From assembly GCA_002256985.1 (NCBI GenBank), contig NCGO01000002.1, positions 124,001 through 188,000 on the forward strand: a stretch of 64,000 nucleotides of DNA, given 5' to 3'. Position 1 is the first letter of the stretch; every line of letters starts with the position of its first letter. The position numbers and the translations under genes are program-made. The notes below the pieces were generated by a model. That model did not search any database and was not told where the DNA came from. It worked only from the letters and a program-made list of their open reading frames with translations. This stretch comes from Novosphingobium sp. 28-62-57. GTDB taxonomy: Bacteria > Pseudomonadota > Alphaproteobacteria > Sphingomonadales > Sphingomonadaceae. Of the stretch, positions 52,265 through 61,253 are shown one piece after another.

Positions 52265-53569
52265 ATGAGCGCGGCTGCACCGGCATGGCCGCCTGCCAAC
52301 CACCGCTCGATCTTCTGGATCAGCGTGCTGGCGCTTTTCACCGCCGCGTTAAGCAATGCGGTCCGGGCTGGCGCTGCCGGAGCGATCAAGACCGCCGTGC
52401 TCGACCCGATCGATGCGCAGCGCGGCGGCGAGATGATTGGCACCGTGCTTGGCAACAGCTTTCTGGGATTTGCAATCAGCCTGCTGGTGATCAGCCCATT
52501 GCTCGACCGGATCGGAGCCAAAAGAGTTATTCTGTTTGCCGCCGCCTGCTTCATTGCCGGGCCATGCCTTGTGCTGGCAGCACCCGGGGCGGGGACATCG
52601 GTTTATACGGTGCTCAACATGGCCATGATCATCTGGGGGTTCGGCTGGGGCGCAACCGAGGCGACGATCAACCCGCTGGCCACGACGCTCTATCCCGATG
52701 ACAAGACCGGCAGGCTCAATGTCCTGCACGCGTGGTGGCCGGCCGGTATCGTGCTGGGTGGCGTGCTGAGTGTGCTCTTTTTCAAGCAGTTGGCACTGCA
52801 ATGGGAACTGCTGGTCGGCCTCACAATCATCCCCGGCGTCGTGCTGGCGTTCTGGACAATGCGCCACACCTTCCCGCAAACGCAAAGCACGGCGCAAGGC
52901 GTACCCTTTGGCGAAATGATGGCCGAACCGTTCAGGCGGCCCGGTTTCTGGGTGTTCTTTGTCATCATGTTCCTCACCGCCTCGGCCGAACTTGCACCGG
53001 GCGCGTGGGTGGACGTGACTCTGACTGAAACGGTTGGCTTCTCGGGCATATTGGTGCTGGTCTATGTCTCGGCGATCATGTTCGTGATGCGGCATTTCGC
53101 CGGGGCGCTGGACCATCGCTTTTCGGACATGGGCCTGTTGTGGTTCAGCACCGTGCCTGCGGCGCTCGGCCTCTATCTGCTCAGCACGGCGACATCGGCG
53201 GCGACGGCGCTGGTTGCCGCGACATTCTGGGCCGTGGGCGTATGCTTCATGTGGCCGACCATGCTTGCGGCTGTTGCCCGCCGTTTCCCCAAAAGCGGGC
53301 CGTGGGGCATTGGCTTGGTGGGGTTTGCAGGCGCACTCGCCATCCGCTTTGTGTTGCCGCAATTGGGCACGATCTACGATCAGGCCAAAATCGCCAAAGC
53401 TGGCGGACCCGAGGCTTTGGCCGCGCTCCAGCCCGGATCCGCCGGGATGCAGGCCGTATTGGCCCATGCCGCTGAAACGTCGTTCCAAACCGTCGCGATC
53501 ATTCCGGTCGTGCTGTGCGGTTTGTTCGGTGCGGTCTGGTTTCTCGAACGCGGCAAAGTAACGAAATGA
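52265..53569 (+). CDS. MFS permease (second), FucP/sugar type
   Basis: 434 residues from ATG 52265, about twelve helices. VLGNSFLGFAISLLVISPLLDRIGAKRVILFA is the first-half start with the MFS motif DRIGAKR, and GFGWGATEATINPLATTLYPDDKTGRLNVLHAWWPAGIVLGG matches the sugar-MFS half 1-2 loop. No RBS sequence stands out but GTG ATG lie together at the start. It lies in the same run as the epimerase (10 bp). Likely carries a sugar or keto sugar; the two MFS genes of the cluster are only distantly alike. Confidence 0.86.
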   Translation: MSAAAPAWPPANHRSIFWISVLALFTAALSNAVRAGAAGAIKTAVLDPIDAQRGGEMIGTVLGNSFLGFAISLLVISPLLDRIGAKRVILFAAACFIAGPCLVLAAPGAGTSVYTVLNMAMIIWGFGWGATEATINPLATTLYPDDKTGRLNVLHAWWPAGIVLGGVLSVLFFKQLALQWELLVGLTIIPGVVLAFWTMRHTFPQTQSTAQGVPFGEMMAEPFRRPGFWVFFVIMFLTASAELAPGAWVDVTLTETVGFSGILVLVYVSAIMFVMRHFAGALDHRFSDMGLLWFSTVPAALGLYLLSTATSAATALVAATFWAVGVCFMWPTMLAAVARRFPKSGPWGIGLVGFAGALAIRFVLPQLGTIYDQAKIAKAGGPEALAALQPGSAGMQAVLAHAAETSFQTVAIIPVVLCGLFGAVWFLERGKVTK

Positions 53570-53579
53570 GCCATGCATC

Positions 53580-54440
53580 ATGAAAATCGGAATGAACCTG
53601 CTGCTGTGGTCGGGGCATATCGGCTCTGAACACGCCGATCTGTTGCGGGCGATCAAGGCAACCGGCTTTGATGGTGTCGAAGTGCCAGTGTTTGATCCTG
53701 CCGATACCGATCATTATGCCACGCTGGGCGCAATGCTCGATGATATCGGGCTGGAACGCACCGCCGTCGCCCTGATTCCCGATGAGGCGCATAGCCCCAT
53801 TTCGCCTGATGCAGCGGCCCGGCAGGGTGCAGTGGACCATCTGACAAGGGTCATCGATTGCTGCGCTGCTCTGGGCAGTCAGGGGCTTGTCGGGCCGTGG
53901 TATCAGCCCTTGGGCGTGTTTTCCGGCGCAGGACCGACCGATACCGAACTGGAGCGTTGTGCCGATGTGCACCGTGCCATTGCGGGAAAGGCGCGCGACG
54001 CCGGCATGTTCTGCGCGCTGGAACCTCTCAACCGCTTCGAAAGCTACTTGCTAAACACGTGCGAGCAATCCAGCGCCTATCTTGAACGGCTTGGCGAGCC
54101 GGGTTTCGGCATCCTTTACGATACGTTCCACGCCAATATCGAAGAAAAGGATCCCGTCGCAGCGCTCACCACGGCGCTTGCCAAAGGGCATGTCAATCAT
54201 GTCCATATCAGCGAGAACGACCGCGGCACACCGGGGCGTGGCCATGCCTGCATTCGCGAGACAATCGCTGAACTCAAAGCCAGACACTATGATGGCTGGC
54301 TGACCATTGAGGCCTTCGGCAAAGCCTTGCCCGAACTGGCCGCGGCCACCCGCGTGTGGCGCGATTTCTTCGTCAATCCCGAAGAGGTCTATGTCGAAGG
54401 GTACCGCTATATCACGCAATGCCTTGAGCATTCCGCGTAA
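53580..54440 (+). CDS. Sugar epimerase/isomerase of the D-tagatose 3-epimerase (hydroxypyruvate isomerase-like) group
   Basis: 286-residue TIM-barrel enzyme. Metal ligands are in CALEPLNRFESYLLNT (Glu), ILYDTFHANIEEKD (Asp and His), HVNHVHISENDRGTPGRGH (His), and GWLTIEAFGKAL (Glu), giving the full set of the DTE/YcjR family. In E. coli, YcjR changes the C4 configuration of 3-keto-glycosides, so action on the released 3-keto sugar or anhydro sugar is plausible. It ends the first half of the locus; 247 bp with no other gene follow to TonB receptor 2. Confidence 0.85.
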   Translation: MKIGMNLLLWSGHIGSEHADLLRAIKATGFDGVEVPVFDPADTDHYATLGAMLDDIGLERTAVALIPDEAHSPISPDAAARQGAVDHLTRVIDCCAALGSQGLVGPWYQPLGVFSGAGPTDTELERCADVHRAIAGKARDAGMFCALEPLNRFESYLLNTCEQSSAYLERLGEPGFGILYDTFHANIEEKDPVAALTTALAKGHVNHVHISENDRGTPGRGHACIRETIAELKARHYDGWLTIEAFGKALPELAAATRVWRDFFVNPEEVYVEGYRYITQCLEHSA

Positions 54441-54687
54441 GTCGCTTCGCGGGCAGGACATCTGCAGCGCTCCCACGACCAGCAGACAGAATGCAGCGAC
54501 CCGAGTTTGGCAAGCATCGCTGACGAAGGGCGATAGTGTTCTGGTGCGTCCACCTAAGGGCCATAGCTCAAGGTTATACTGACATAAGATTTTAGCGACT
54601 TTTCTTATTGGATAGCCGGTCTAACACCCCACCCATGAACAAGGTGCCGAAGCGCGCCGTAACGACACCTATGGGGAGGGTTGAACA

Positions 54688-57009
54688 ATGATCAGTCTGA
54701 AATCGCTTATGATCAGCACGGCCAACATTTGCAGCGTATCTTTGCTGGCGCTGGCATCTGCCGCCCAAGCTTCCGATGCATTCGCGCAAGACGCGGGCGC
54801 TCCGCAGTCCGCCGACGAAACAGCCGCCAGCGGTGATTCCGCCATCGTCGTCACCGCGCGCCGCCGGGTGGAAACCCTGCTAGAAGTGCCGGTTTCGGTA
54901 TCGGTCGCCACCGCAGAACAGCTGGCCCGCGATCAGATTTACACGCTCACCGATCTGCAGCGCATTACCCCTGCACTGGAAGTGAGCCAGACTTCGGGCG
55001 GCGAAAACAATGGCGGCGCGCGTCTGCGCGGCCTTGGCACGGCGGTGTTCAACTCATCGGTCACGCCTTCGGTCGCCTTTGTGGTGGATGATGTGCCGCA
55101 AGGCAACCTTGCCTTCCCGCAACTGTTCGACATGGGCCAGGTCGAAGTGCTGCGCGGGCCGCAGGGCACATTGTTCGGCCAGTCGGCTTCGGCTGGTGTG
55201 GTCAATGTCCGTTCGGTTGCGCCCAGCCTTGATGGCTACAGCGCGCAATTTGGCGTCGATTTTGCCGACAAGGGTACGGGCGGTGCGGAATACGGCCTGC
55301 TGGTGCTGCGCGCCGCGATCAACGCCCCACTGTCTGACAAGATCGCGGTGCGCATCGCCAGCCAGCTGCGCGAGGAAAAGGGCCTGCAGCGCAATGTCCG
55401 CCTCGGCAACGATTCAAATATCCGCGATGTCGGCGTGCGCGGGCGCATCCTCGCCAAGCCGACCGAGACGCTGACGGTGAACCTGACGGCTGAATACAAC
55501 AACAACCGCACGCGCGGCACGAACTTCTTCGTCCTCGCCATCGCGCCCACCGGACAGGCCAACAGCACCGCATCCAACAATGCCTTCACCAATCCGGCCG
55601 GGAACTGCCGCATGGTAATCAGCGCGCGGGCAGAACAGTACTGTTCCGAGCTGGAGCCTGCGCAGAGCAGCGAAGTGTTGAGCCTGTCGGGCATGCTCGA
55701 TCTTGAACTCGGCGATGTCACGCTCACCTCGATCACGTCATACCGCAAGCTGGACCGCGAAGTCGTCCGGCAGGACTTCACCCGCCTTGCAGGCGCGGCA
55801 TCGGCCCGCAGCGAAAACCTGCTGCAGAACGTCAACCAGTTCACGCAGGAAGTGCGCGCCAATTACAGCGGCAATGGCTTCGACGTGATCGGCGGCGTGT
55901 TCTATGCCAAATACAACTACGATCAGCTGCCGCTGGGCGGCACGTTCGGCGCACGCACGCCCGCTGATCGCGTCGGCTTCAGCATCTGCAATGCCGGCGG
56001 CACTTTCTGCATCCCCGGCGCTGGCACACCAACCTTCACCCGCGAAGATACGCAAAGCACGACATATGCCGCCTTTGCCGATGTGACGGTCAACCTGTCG
56101 GACCAGATCGATCTGTTTGGCGGGCTGCGCTATACCGATTTCGATACCTCGCTCGGCATCGGCCTGAACCGCGTTACCACCTCCAACCGGTCATCGATCA
56201 AGGACGATAACCTGTCGGGCCGCATCGGCCTGCGCTATCAGCCCAACCGCGATCTGAATATCTATGCCTCCTACGCCCGCGGCTACAAGACGCCTGCGCT
56301 GGTGGTGAATGCCGATCCCAGCGTGGCAACGGTGAACCTGAAGCCGGAACTGGCCGATGCGTTCGAAGTGGGCGTCAAATATGCGGTCACCCCGGACATT
56401 CAGCTGGAAGCCAACGCCTATTACAACAAGACCAAGAATTTCCAGAGCCAGACGCAGCAGCTGATCAACACCCAGCTGGTGTCGGTGGCCAACAACATTC
56501 CCTCTGTCACTTCACGCGGGATCGAGCTGAGCGCGTTTGGCAGGGTCAGCGAAAACCTGACCTTCAACGCTGGCTACCAGTTCAATGTCGTCAAGTATCC
56601 TTCGGGCTTCCTGTCGGACGATGGGGCCAATATCGGCGGCCAGCAGTTGGTCTTCGCGCCGCGCCACAAGGCCTCGCTCTCGGGCGAATATTCGCGCGGC
56701 GTCTTTGGCGATGTGCAGGCCTTCCTCAACGCCAACGTGGTCTACAAGAGCGCGACCCTGCTGGCTGCGCGCGTTGACCCACGCTATCGCTTCCCGGCCC
56801 ATGCCACCATCGGCGGTGCCATCGGCATTCGCGAGGCAGAGAACGCCTGGCGCGCCTCGATCTTCGTGCGCAACCTGACCAAGCAGCGCGAGCCGACCGC
56901 CTACCTTGCCAACTCGTTCGCAGGCTCGATCGATGGCGGCATCCGCGCATGGCCGGTTGGCGGCCTCACCGCGCGCGTGGTGGGTCTGTCATTCGATGCC
57001 AGCTTCTGA
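54688..57009 (+). CDS. TonB-dependent outer-membrane receptor (second)
   Basis: 773 residues from ATG 54688, with a GGGGAGGG ribosome site. A signal peptide to about residue 34 (ASAAQASDAFAQ) precedes the TonB-box-like AIVVTARRRVETLLEVPVSV. The plug has VEVLRGPQGTLFGQSASAGVVNV; the barrel ends in RVVGLSFDASF. The 247-bp upstream gap (54441-54687) probably carries its promoter. It leads the aromatic half of the locus, and the sequence is only moderately similar to the first receptor, so the two may import different glycosides or free aglycones. Confidence 0.93.
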   Translation: MISLKSLMISTANICSVSLLALASAAQASDAFAQDAGAPQSADETAASGDSAIVVTARRRVETLLEVPVSVSVATAEQLARDQIYTLTDLQRITPALEVSQTSGGENNGGARLRGLGTAVFNSSVTPSVAFVVDDVPQGNLAFPQLFDMGQVEVLRGPQGTLFGQSASAGVVNVRSVAPSLDGYSAQFGVDFADKGTGGAEYGLLVLRAAINAPLSDKIAVRIASQLREEKGLQRNVRLGNDSNIRDVGVRGRILAKPTETLTVNLTAEYNNNRTRGTNFFVLAIAPTGQANSTASNNAFTNPAGNCRMVISARAEQYCSELEPAQSSEVLSLSGMLDLELGDVTLTSITSYRKLDREVVRQDFTRLAGAASARSENLLQNVNQFTQEVRANYSGNGFDVIGGVFYAKYNYDQLPLGGTFGARTPADRVGFSICNAGGTFCIPGAGTPTFTREDTQSTTYAAFADVTVNLSDQIDLFGGLRYTDFDTSLGIGLNRVTTSNRSSIKDDNLSGRIGLRYQPNRDLNIYASYARGYKTPALVVNADPSVATVNLKPELADAFEVGVKYAVTPDIQLEANAYYNKTKNFQSQTQQLINTQLVSVANNIPSVTSRGIELSAFGRVSENLTFNAGYQFNVVKYPSGFLSDDGANIGGQQLVFAPRHKASLSGEYSRGVFGDVQAFLNANVVYKSATLLAARVDPRYRFPAHATIGGAIGIREAENAWRASIFVRNLTKQREPTAYLANSFAGSIDGGIRAWPVGGLTARVVGLSFDASF

Positions 57010-57017
57010 AAACGCTG

Positions 57018-57040
57018 CGGGGCAGCATCGTGCTGCCCCG
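57018..57040 (+). terminator. Hairpin after TonB receptor 2
   Basis: Perfect 10-bp stem CGGGGCAGCA / TGCTGCCCCG with a 3-nt loop, 9 bp after the receptor stop and about 48 bp before the amidohydrolase start. A weak T-rich stretch follows. Same placement as the hairpin after TonB receptor 1. Confidence 0.6.
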
Positions 57041-57088
57041 TGCCACAACGTTTGAATTGTTCTGCACCAACACGCAGCCGGAGTAAGC

Positions 57089-58306
57089 ATGGCAACGCTG
57101 ATACGCAACGTCCGGATTTTTGATGGCGAAGGCCTGCTCGAAGGCGAACATTCCGTACTGATCGAAGGGGACCGCATCGCCTCGGTCCTGCCAGCGGCTG
57201 CGCAGACTGAGATCGCTGGTGCTGATGTGATCGAAGGCGCGGGCCGCACGCTGATGCCCGGCATGGTCGAAGCGCACGCCCACCTGACGTGGGGGTCATC
57301 GGTCGAAAAGATCTATCACCAATTCATCCTCCCGCCCGACGAGCTGAAGATCGCCACATGGCGTAATGCACGCGTCCTGCTCGATCACGGATTTACCAGC
57401 GCCTATTCCGCAGGCGCACTGGGCGATGGCATCGAGGTTGAACTGGCGCGCGCCATCGAAGCCGGAGAAACGCCGGGACCGCGTCTGGTCCCCTCCACGC
57501 TGGAACGCAGCCCTGAAGGCGCTGAAGGCGTTGAAACGGGCGATGTGTTCAACGGACGCGGGCCCGACGCGATCCGCAAGTTCGTCAGCTATTGCAAGGA
57601 TCAGGGCATCGGCTCGATCAAGCTGGTCGTCTCGGGCGAGGATGCGCTGAAGCCGGGTACGGCCAAGGAAGTGCTCTACACCGACGAAGAAATGGAAGCC
57701 GCGGGGCAAGCCGCGCGCGAGGCGGGTTTGTGGATTGCCACGCACGCCTATTATCCCAAGGCCATTGATCTGGCGCTGAGGGCCGGTGCGCGGATCATCT
57801 ATCACGCATCCTATGCCGATGAGGCCGCCGCCGATGCAATGATCGCAGCCAAGGACGCCACGTTCTACGCCCCTTCGCCCGGCGTCTCCATCGCCGCGCT
57901 CGAAGCCACCCCGCCCCCGCACATCGACATGAGCCACATGAAGGCCAGCGCGGCTGAGCGGATGGCGCTTGAGGCAAAGCTAGTCCCTGCACTCAAGGCG
58001 CGCGGGATGCGCATCCTGATCGGCGGGGATTATGGCTTTCCCTTCAATCCGATAGGCCGCAATGCGCGCGACCTGCAAATCTTTGTCGATCATTTCGGGT
58101 ACACGCCCACCGAGGCGCTGAAGGCAGCAACCGCACTCGGCGGCGAACTGATGGGGCTGGAAGTAGGCCGGGTGAAAGAGGGCTGGCTGGCCGATCTCCT
58201 GCTGGTCGATGGCGATCCGACGCAGGATGTTTCGATCCTGCAGGACAAGACCCGCCTTGCCATGATCATGAAGGGCGGCGCGCTGCACAAGGCATCTGCT
58301 GCATGA
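57089..58306 (+). CDS. Metal-dependent amidohydrolase
   Basis: 405-residue TIM-barrel hydrolase of the imidazolonepropionase/dipeptidase-like group. The metal HxH is His63-His65 (MVEAHAHLTWG), the bridging Lys is in SIKLVVSGED, further histidines lie in WIATHAYYPKA and IYHASYADEAA, and Asp is in ILIGGDYGFPF. The C-terminal sheet ends with GWLADLLLVDGDPTQDV, a family signature. In aromatic loci such enzymes hydrolyse amide or ring-cleavage products; the substrate is open here. Followed by the hydroxylase with a 4-bp overlap. Confidence 0.88.
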   Translation: MATLIRNVRIFDGEGLLEGEHSVLIEGDRIASVLPAAAQTEIAGADVIEGAGRTLMPGMVEAHAHLTWGSSVEKIYHQFILPPDELKIATWRNARVLLDHGFTSAYSAGALGDGIEVELARAIEAGETPGPRLVPSTLERSPEGAEGVETGDVFNGRGPDAIRKFVSYCKDQGIGSIKLVVSGEDALKPGTAKEVLYTDEEMEAAGQAAREAGLWIATHAYYPKAIDLALRAGARIIYHASYADEAAADAMIAAKDATFYAPSPGVSIAALEATPPPHIDMSHMKASAAERMALEAKLVPALKARGMRILIGGDYGFPFNPIGRNARDLQIFVDHFGYTPTEALKAATALGGELMGLEVGRVKEGWLADLLLVDGDPTQDVSILQDKTRLAMIMKGGALHKASAA

Positions 58307-59832
58307 TCGACGTTGCCATCATCGGGTGCGGCCCGGTTGGTGCGATGGCCGCCAACCTGCTGGGAAGGCTCGGCCTTTCGGTCGTGGTGCTGGAAAAGGA
58401 AGCCGATCACTACCCCCTCCCCCGCGCCGTCCACCTCGATCACGAGATGATGCGCCTGTTCCAGAGCGCAGGCGTGATCGAGCGCGTGGCGCCCGACATG
58501 ATCGCTACTGACGGGCATTTGCACGTGGGCGCTGACCATGGCGTGATCCGCTACATGGGCACCGTGGGCAAGCCCAAGCCGTTTGGATGGGGCAACGATT
58601 ACTTTTTCTACCAGCCCGAATTCGAAGCACACCTGCGCGCGGCGTTCTCTGAAAATGGCGCGATAAAACTGCTGACCGGAGCCGAGTTTTCCGAACTGGA
58701 ACAGCACGATAGCCATGTCCGCGTGCGCTATTTTCTGAACGACACCAAGATGCACCTAAACCGCCCAGAGCAGCACTTGGACGCACGCTGGGTGATCGCC
58801 GCCGACGGTTCACGCAGCCCGGTGCGCAAGGCGCTGGGCGTGAAACTCGACGATCTGGATTTTGAAGAGCCCTGGCTCGTCGTCGATGCCGAAGTCGAAG
58901 GCCCGGTCACCTTCCCGCCGATCACCGGCGTGCCCGAAGGCGCGGACTTGCAGCGCCTGTCGGTGATGATGTGCGATCCGGCGCGGCCTGCGACGGTAGT
59001 TCCGGGCCGTCGCAACCATCGCCGCTGGGAATTCATGCTGCTTCCGGGTGAAGACGATACCGAAATGATGCGCAGCGAGAATGTTGCCGCGCTGGTCGGC
59101 GCGTGGATGAAGGACACGTCCCACACCATCGTGCGCGCGGTGACTTATCGCTTTCACGGGCTGGTGGCGGAGCAATGGCAGGTGGGCCGGGTATTTCTGG
59201 CAGGCGATGCCGCGCACCAGACGCCCCCGTTCTTTGGCCAAGGCATGTGTCATGGCTTACGCGATGTGGCCAATCTGGCTTGGAAAATGGCGGCGATCGT
59301 CAAGGGCGGCGCGGATGAGGCGATCCTCGATACCTATCAGCCCGAGCGCGATCCGCATGTGCGCGCCGTGATCGGCGCGGCGGTGGCGGCGGGGCGCTAT
59401 ATCTGCGAACTTGATCCGGCCAAGGCCGCAGCGCGCGATGCCGCGATCCGCGCCCAGTCTGCGCAGAAAGCGGGCGAGACGGCAGCGGACCTGATCCCGG
59501 CGATTGCCACAGGTTTCATCCTGCCGGGCTCCCCCGCTGCCGGAACCCGCTTTATCCAGCCCGGACTGGACGATGGGCGCAAGCTTGACGACCTGACCGG
59601 CCAAGGCTGGCGGCTGTTCGTGCGCAGTGCAGGCGCAGATGGCGGTCCAGATGGCGGTATCGTGGCTGAAGACCTGCCCGATGGCGGAGCAGTGGCGGCA
59701 TGGCTTGATGCCCATGGCGCGCAAGCCGTGCTGGTGCGGCCCGATCACTATGTTTTCGGCAGTGGCAAAGCGGCAGACCTGCTGGCTGCGCGCGACCGGA
59801 TGCTGGGACTGCGGCAGGAGCTGGCGGCATGA
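58303..59832 (+). CDS. FAD-dependent aromatic hydroxylase, MhpA-like
   Basis: 509-residue class A flavin monooxygenase. The nucleotide motif GCGPVGAMAANLLGRLG at 8-24, the DG motif WVIAADGSRSPVRKALG, and the GD motif VFLAGDAAHQTPPFFGQGMCHG are complete, and a thioredoxin-like C-terminal domain ends the protein. MhpA hydroxylates 3-(3-hydroxyphenyl)propionate to the 2,3-dihydroxy compound, the substrate type for the extradiol dioxygenase downstream. Phenylpropanoids derived from flavonoid aglycones would fit. The gene starts with ATGA over the previous stop. Confidence 0.91.
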   Translation: MIDVAIIGCGPVGAMAANLLGRLGLSVVVLEKEADHYPLPRAVHLDHEMMRLFQSAGVIERVAPDMIATDGHLHVGADHGVIRYMGTVGKPKPFGWGNDYFFYQPEFEAHLRAAFSENGAIKLLTGAEFSELEQHDSHVRVRYFLNDTKMHLNRPEQHLDARWVIAADGSRSPVRKALGVKLDDLDFEEPWLVVDAEVEGPVTFPPITGVPEGADLQRLSVMMCDPARPATVVPGRRNHRRWEFMLLPGEDDTEMMRSENVAALVGAWMKDTSHTIVRAVTYRFHGLVAEQWQVGRVFLAGDAAHQTPPFFGQGMCHGLRDVANLAWKMAAIVKGGADEAILDTYQPERDPHVRAVIGAAVAAGRYICELDPAKAAARDAAIRAQSAQKAGETAADLIPAIATGFILPGSPAAGTRFIQPGLDDGRKLDDLTGQGWRLFVRSAGADGGPDGGIVAEDLPDGGAVAAWLDAHGAQAVLVRPDHYVFGSGKAADLLAARDRMLGLRQELAA

Positions 59833-60257
59833 CCCTGTCGCTGAACGCCGCACAGACGATCATCGCTGCCGCACTGGCCGAAGCCCGCGCCCGCCATGCA
59901 AAGCCATTGGCCATTATCGTGCTGGACGCAGGCGGGCATCCGATAAGCTTTGCCCGGGAAGACGGCGCGACGATGTTCCGCCACGACATTGCCCGGGCCA
60001 AGGCGCTAGGTGCCATCGGCATGGGCGACGATACGCGCGTGATTGCCGAGCGCGCCAAGGGCAATCCGGCGTTCTTCCAGAGCGTGACGGCGGTCGTTGG
60101 CGGCAATATCGCGTTCTCCCCCGGCGGCGTGCTGATCCGTGATGGGGGCGCGGTGATCGGTGCGGTGGGCGTGAGCGGCGATACCGGCGATTGCGATGAA
60201 GAATGCGCATTTGCTGGCATTCGCGCCGCCGGGTTCAATCTGGAGACAGCAAAGTGA
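59829..60257 (+). CDS. GlcG/HbpS-like small protein
   Basis: 142-residue protein of the GlcG/HbpS (DUF336) family: KPLAIIVLDAGGHPISFAREDGA, then GVLIRDGGAVIGAVGVSGDTGDCDEECAFAGI, a highly conserved stretch. HbpS binds heme and GlcG belongs to glycolate loci; in aromatic-degradation operons the protein is common, role uncertain. It overlaps both neighbours by 4 bp, so it is translated as part of the hydroxylase-dioxygenase unit. Confidence 0.9.
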   Translation: MTLSLNAAQTIIAAALAEARARHAKPLAIIVLDAGGHPISFAREDGATMFRHDIARAKALGAIGMGDDTRVIAERAKGNPAFFQSVTAVVGGNIAFSPGGVLIRDGGAVIGAVGVSGDTGDCDEECAFAGIRAAGFNLETAK

Positions 60258-61162
60258 AGTTGCGCAGCATCGAACTGGCCCTGCCCGATCCGGCAGGCGC
60301 GGCGGCGTGGATGGTGGACGTTTGGGGCCTGTTCCCGGCAGAGGTGCGTGGGTCCACGCACTATCTGCGCGGCACCGGCACAATGCCCTATCTGGTGGCG
60401 TTCGAGCAGTCTGACGAAGAGTTCGTGCGCTCCACCACGTTCACCTGCACCGATGCGGAACTTGCCGCGATCCGGCGCAAGGTGGCGGCGCACGGCTGGC
60501 CCGCCTGCGCGGTGACATCGGACGATCCGGGCGATGGCGCGGGGTTGCTGGTGGAATTGCCCGAAGGCACGATCCTGCGTTTTCTGGCGGGCGCATCCGA
60601 AGTGGCACCGCGCGAAGGCTTTACCAAGGCCAGCAAGCGCGTGGCCCCGGTCAAGCTGACGCATGTGGTGTTCAACTCTGCCGATGCCGAACTGCTGGGC
60701 CATGCGGTGGAATATGTGCTGGACTTCCGCGTATCCGACCGCACCAAGGGCATGGTCTTCGTGCGCTGCAACGAGAGCCACCATTCGACCGCCTTTGCCC
60801 GCGCAGGCTTTGCTAGCCTGAACCACGTAGCATTCGAGATGGACGATCTGGACGCGGTGATGCGCGGCATCGGCTGGATGCGCGACAATGGCTTTGCGCC
60901 TGCATGGGGGCCGGGACGGCACGGTCCGGGCGACAATGTCTATGCCTACTACATTGCGCCGTTCGGCCCGGTGATCGAATATTCGACTGCGGTCGAAAAA
61001 GTCCCGGCAGATTACCGCACCGGCGTGCCCGAGGACTGGACATGGCCCGAACAGCGGATTGACCAGTGGGGCGTTTCGGACAAGGACTTTGCCGGGCTTC
61101 GCGTGGCCGAGGAACGCTTCCGTTGCCGCCGGGACTGGCAGCCCCAAGAGCTTGCAATTTGA
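60254..61162 (+). CDS. Type I extradiol ring-cleavage dioxygenase (two-domain VOC protein)
   Basis: 302 residues from GTG 60254 (overlapping the GlcG stop). Two VOC modules; the second holds the Fe(II) site: His137 (LTHVVFNSAD), His191 (LNHVAFEMDD) and Glu242 (GPVIEYST), as His146, His210 and Glu260 in BphC. Tyr233 and His177 match second-shell residues of BphC. The 2-His-1-carboxylate triad is complete, so it should be active on catechol-type rings. It cleaves the product expected from the MhpA-like enzyme. The name comes from motif positions only. Confidence 0.88.
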   Translation: MKLRSIELALPDPAGAAAWMVDVWGLFPAEVRGSTHYLRGTGTMPYLVAFEQSDEEFVRSTTFTCTDAELAAIRRKVAAHGWPACAVTSDDPGDGAGLLVELPEGTILRFLAGASEVAPREGFTKASKRVAPVKLTHVVFNSADAELLGHAVEYVLDFRVSDRTKGMVFVRCNESHHSTAFARAGFASLNHVAFEMDDLDAVMRGIGWMRDNGFAPAWGPGRHGPGDNVYAYYIAPFGPVIEYSTAVEKVPADYRTGVPEDWTWPEQRIDQWGVSDKDFAGLRVAEERFRCRRDWQPQELAI

Positions 61163-61253
61163 TCGTAGGGCCTTTGTCGCCAGTTCTGCTGCAGCACTCC
61201 TGATCGGAGCGGGCGGCAGCACAACAGCGGCAAGGCCACGGGGAGACACGAGA

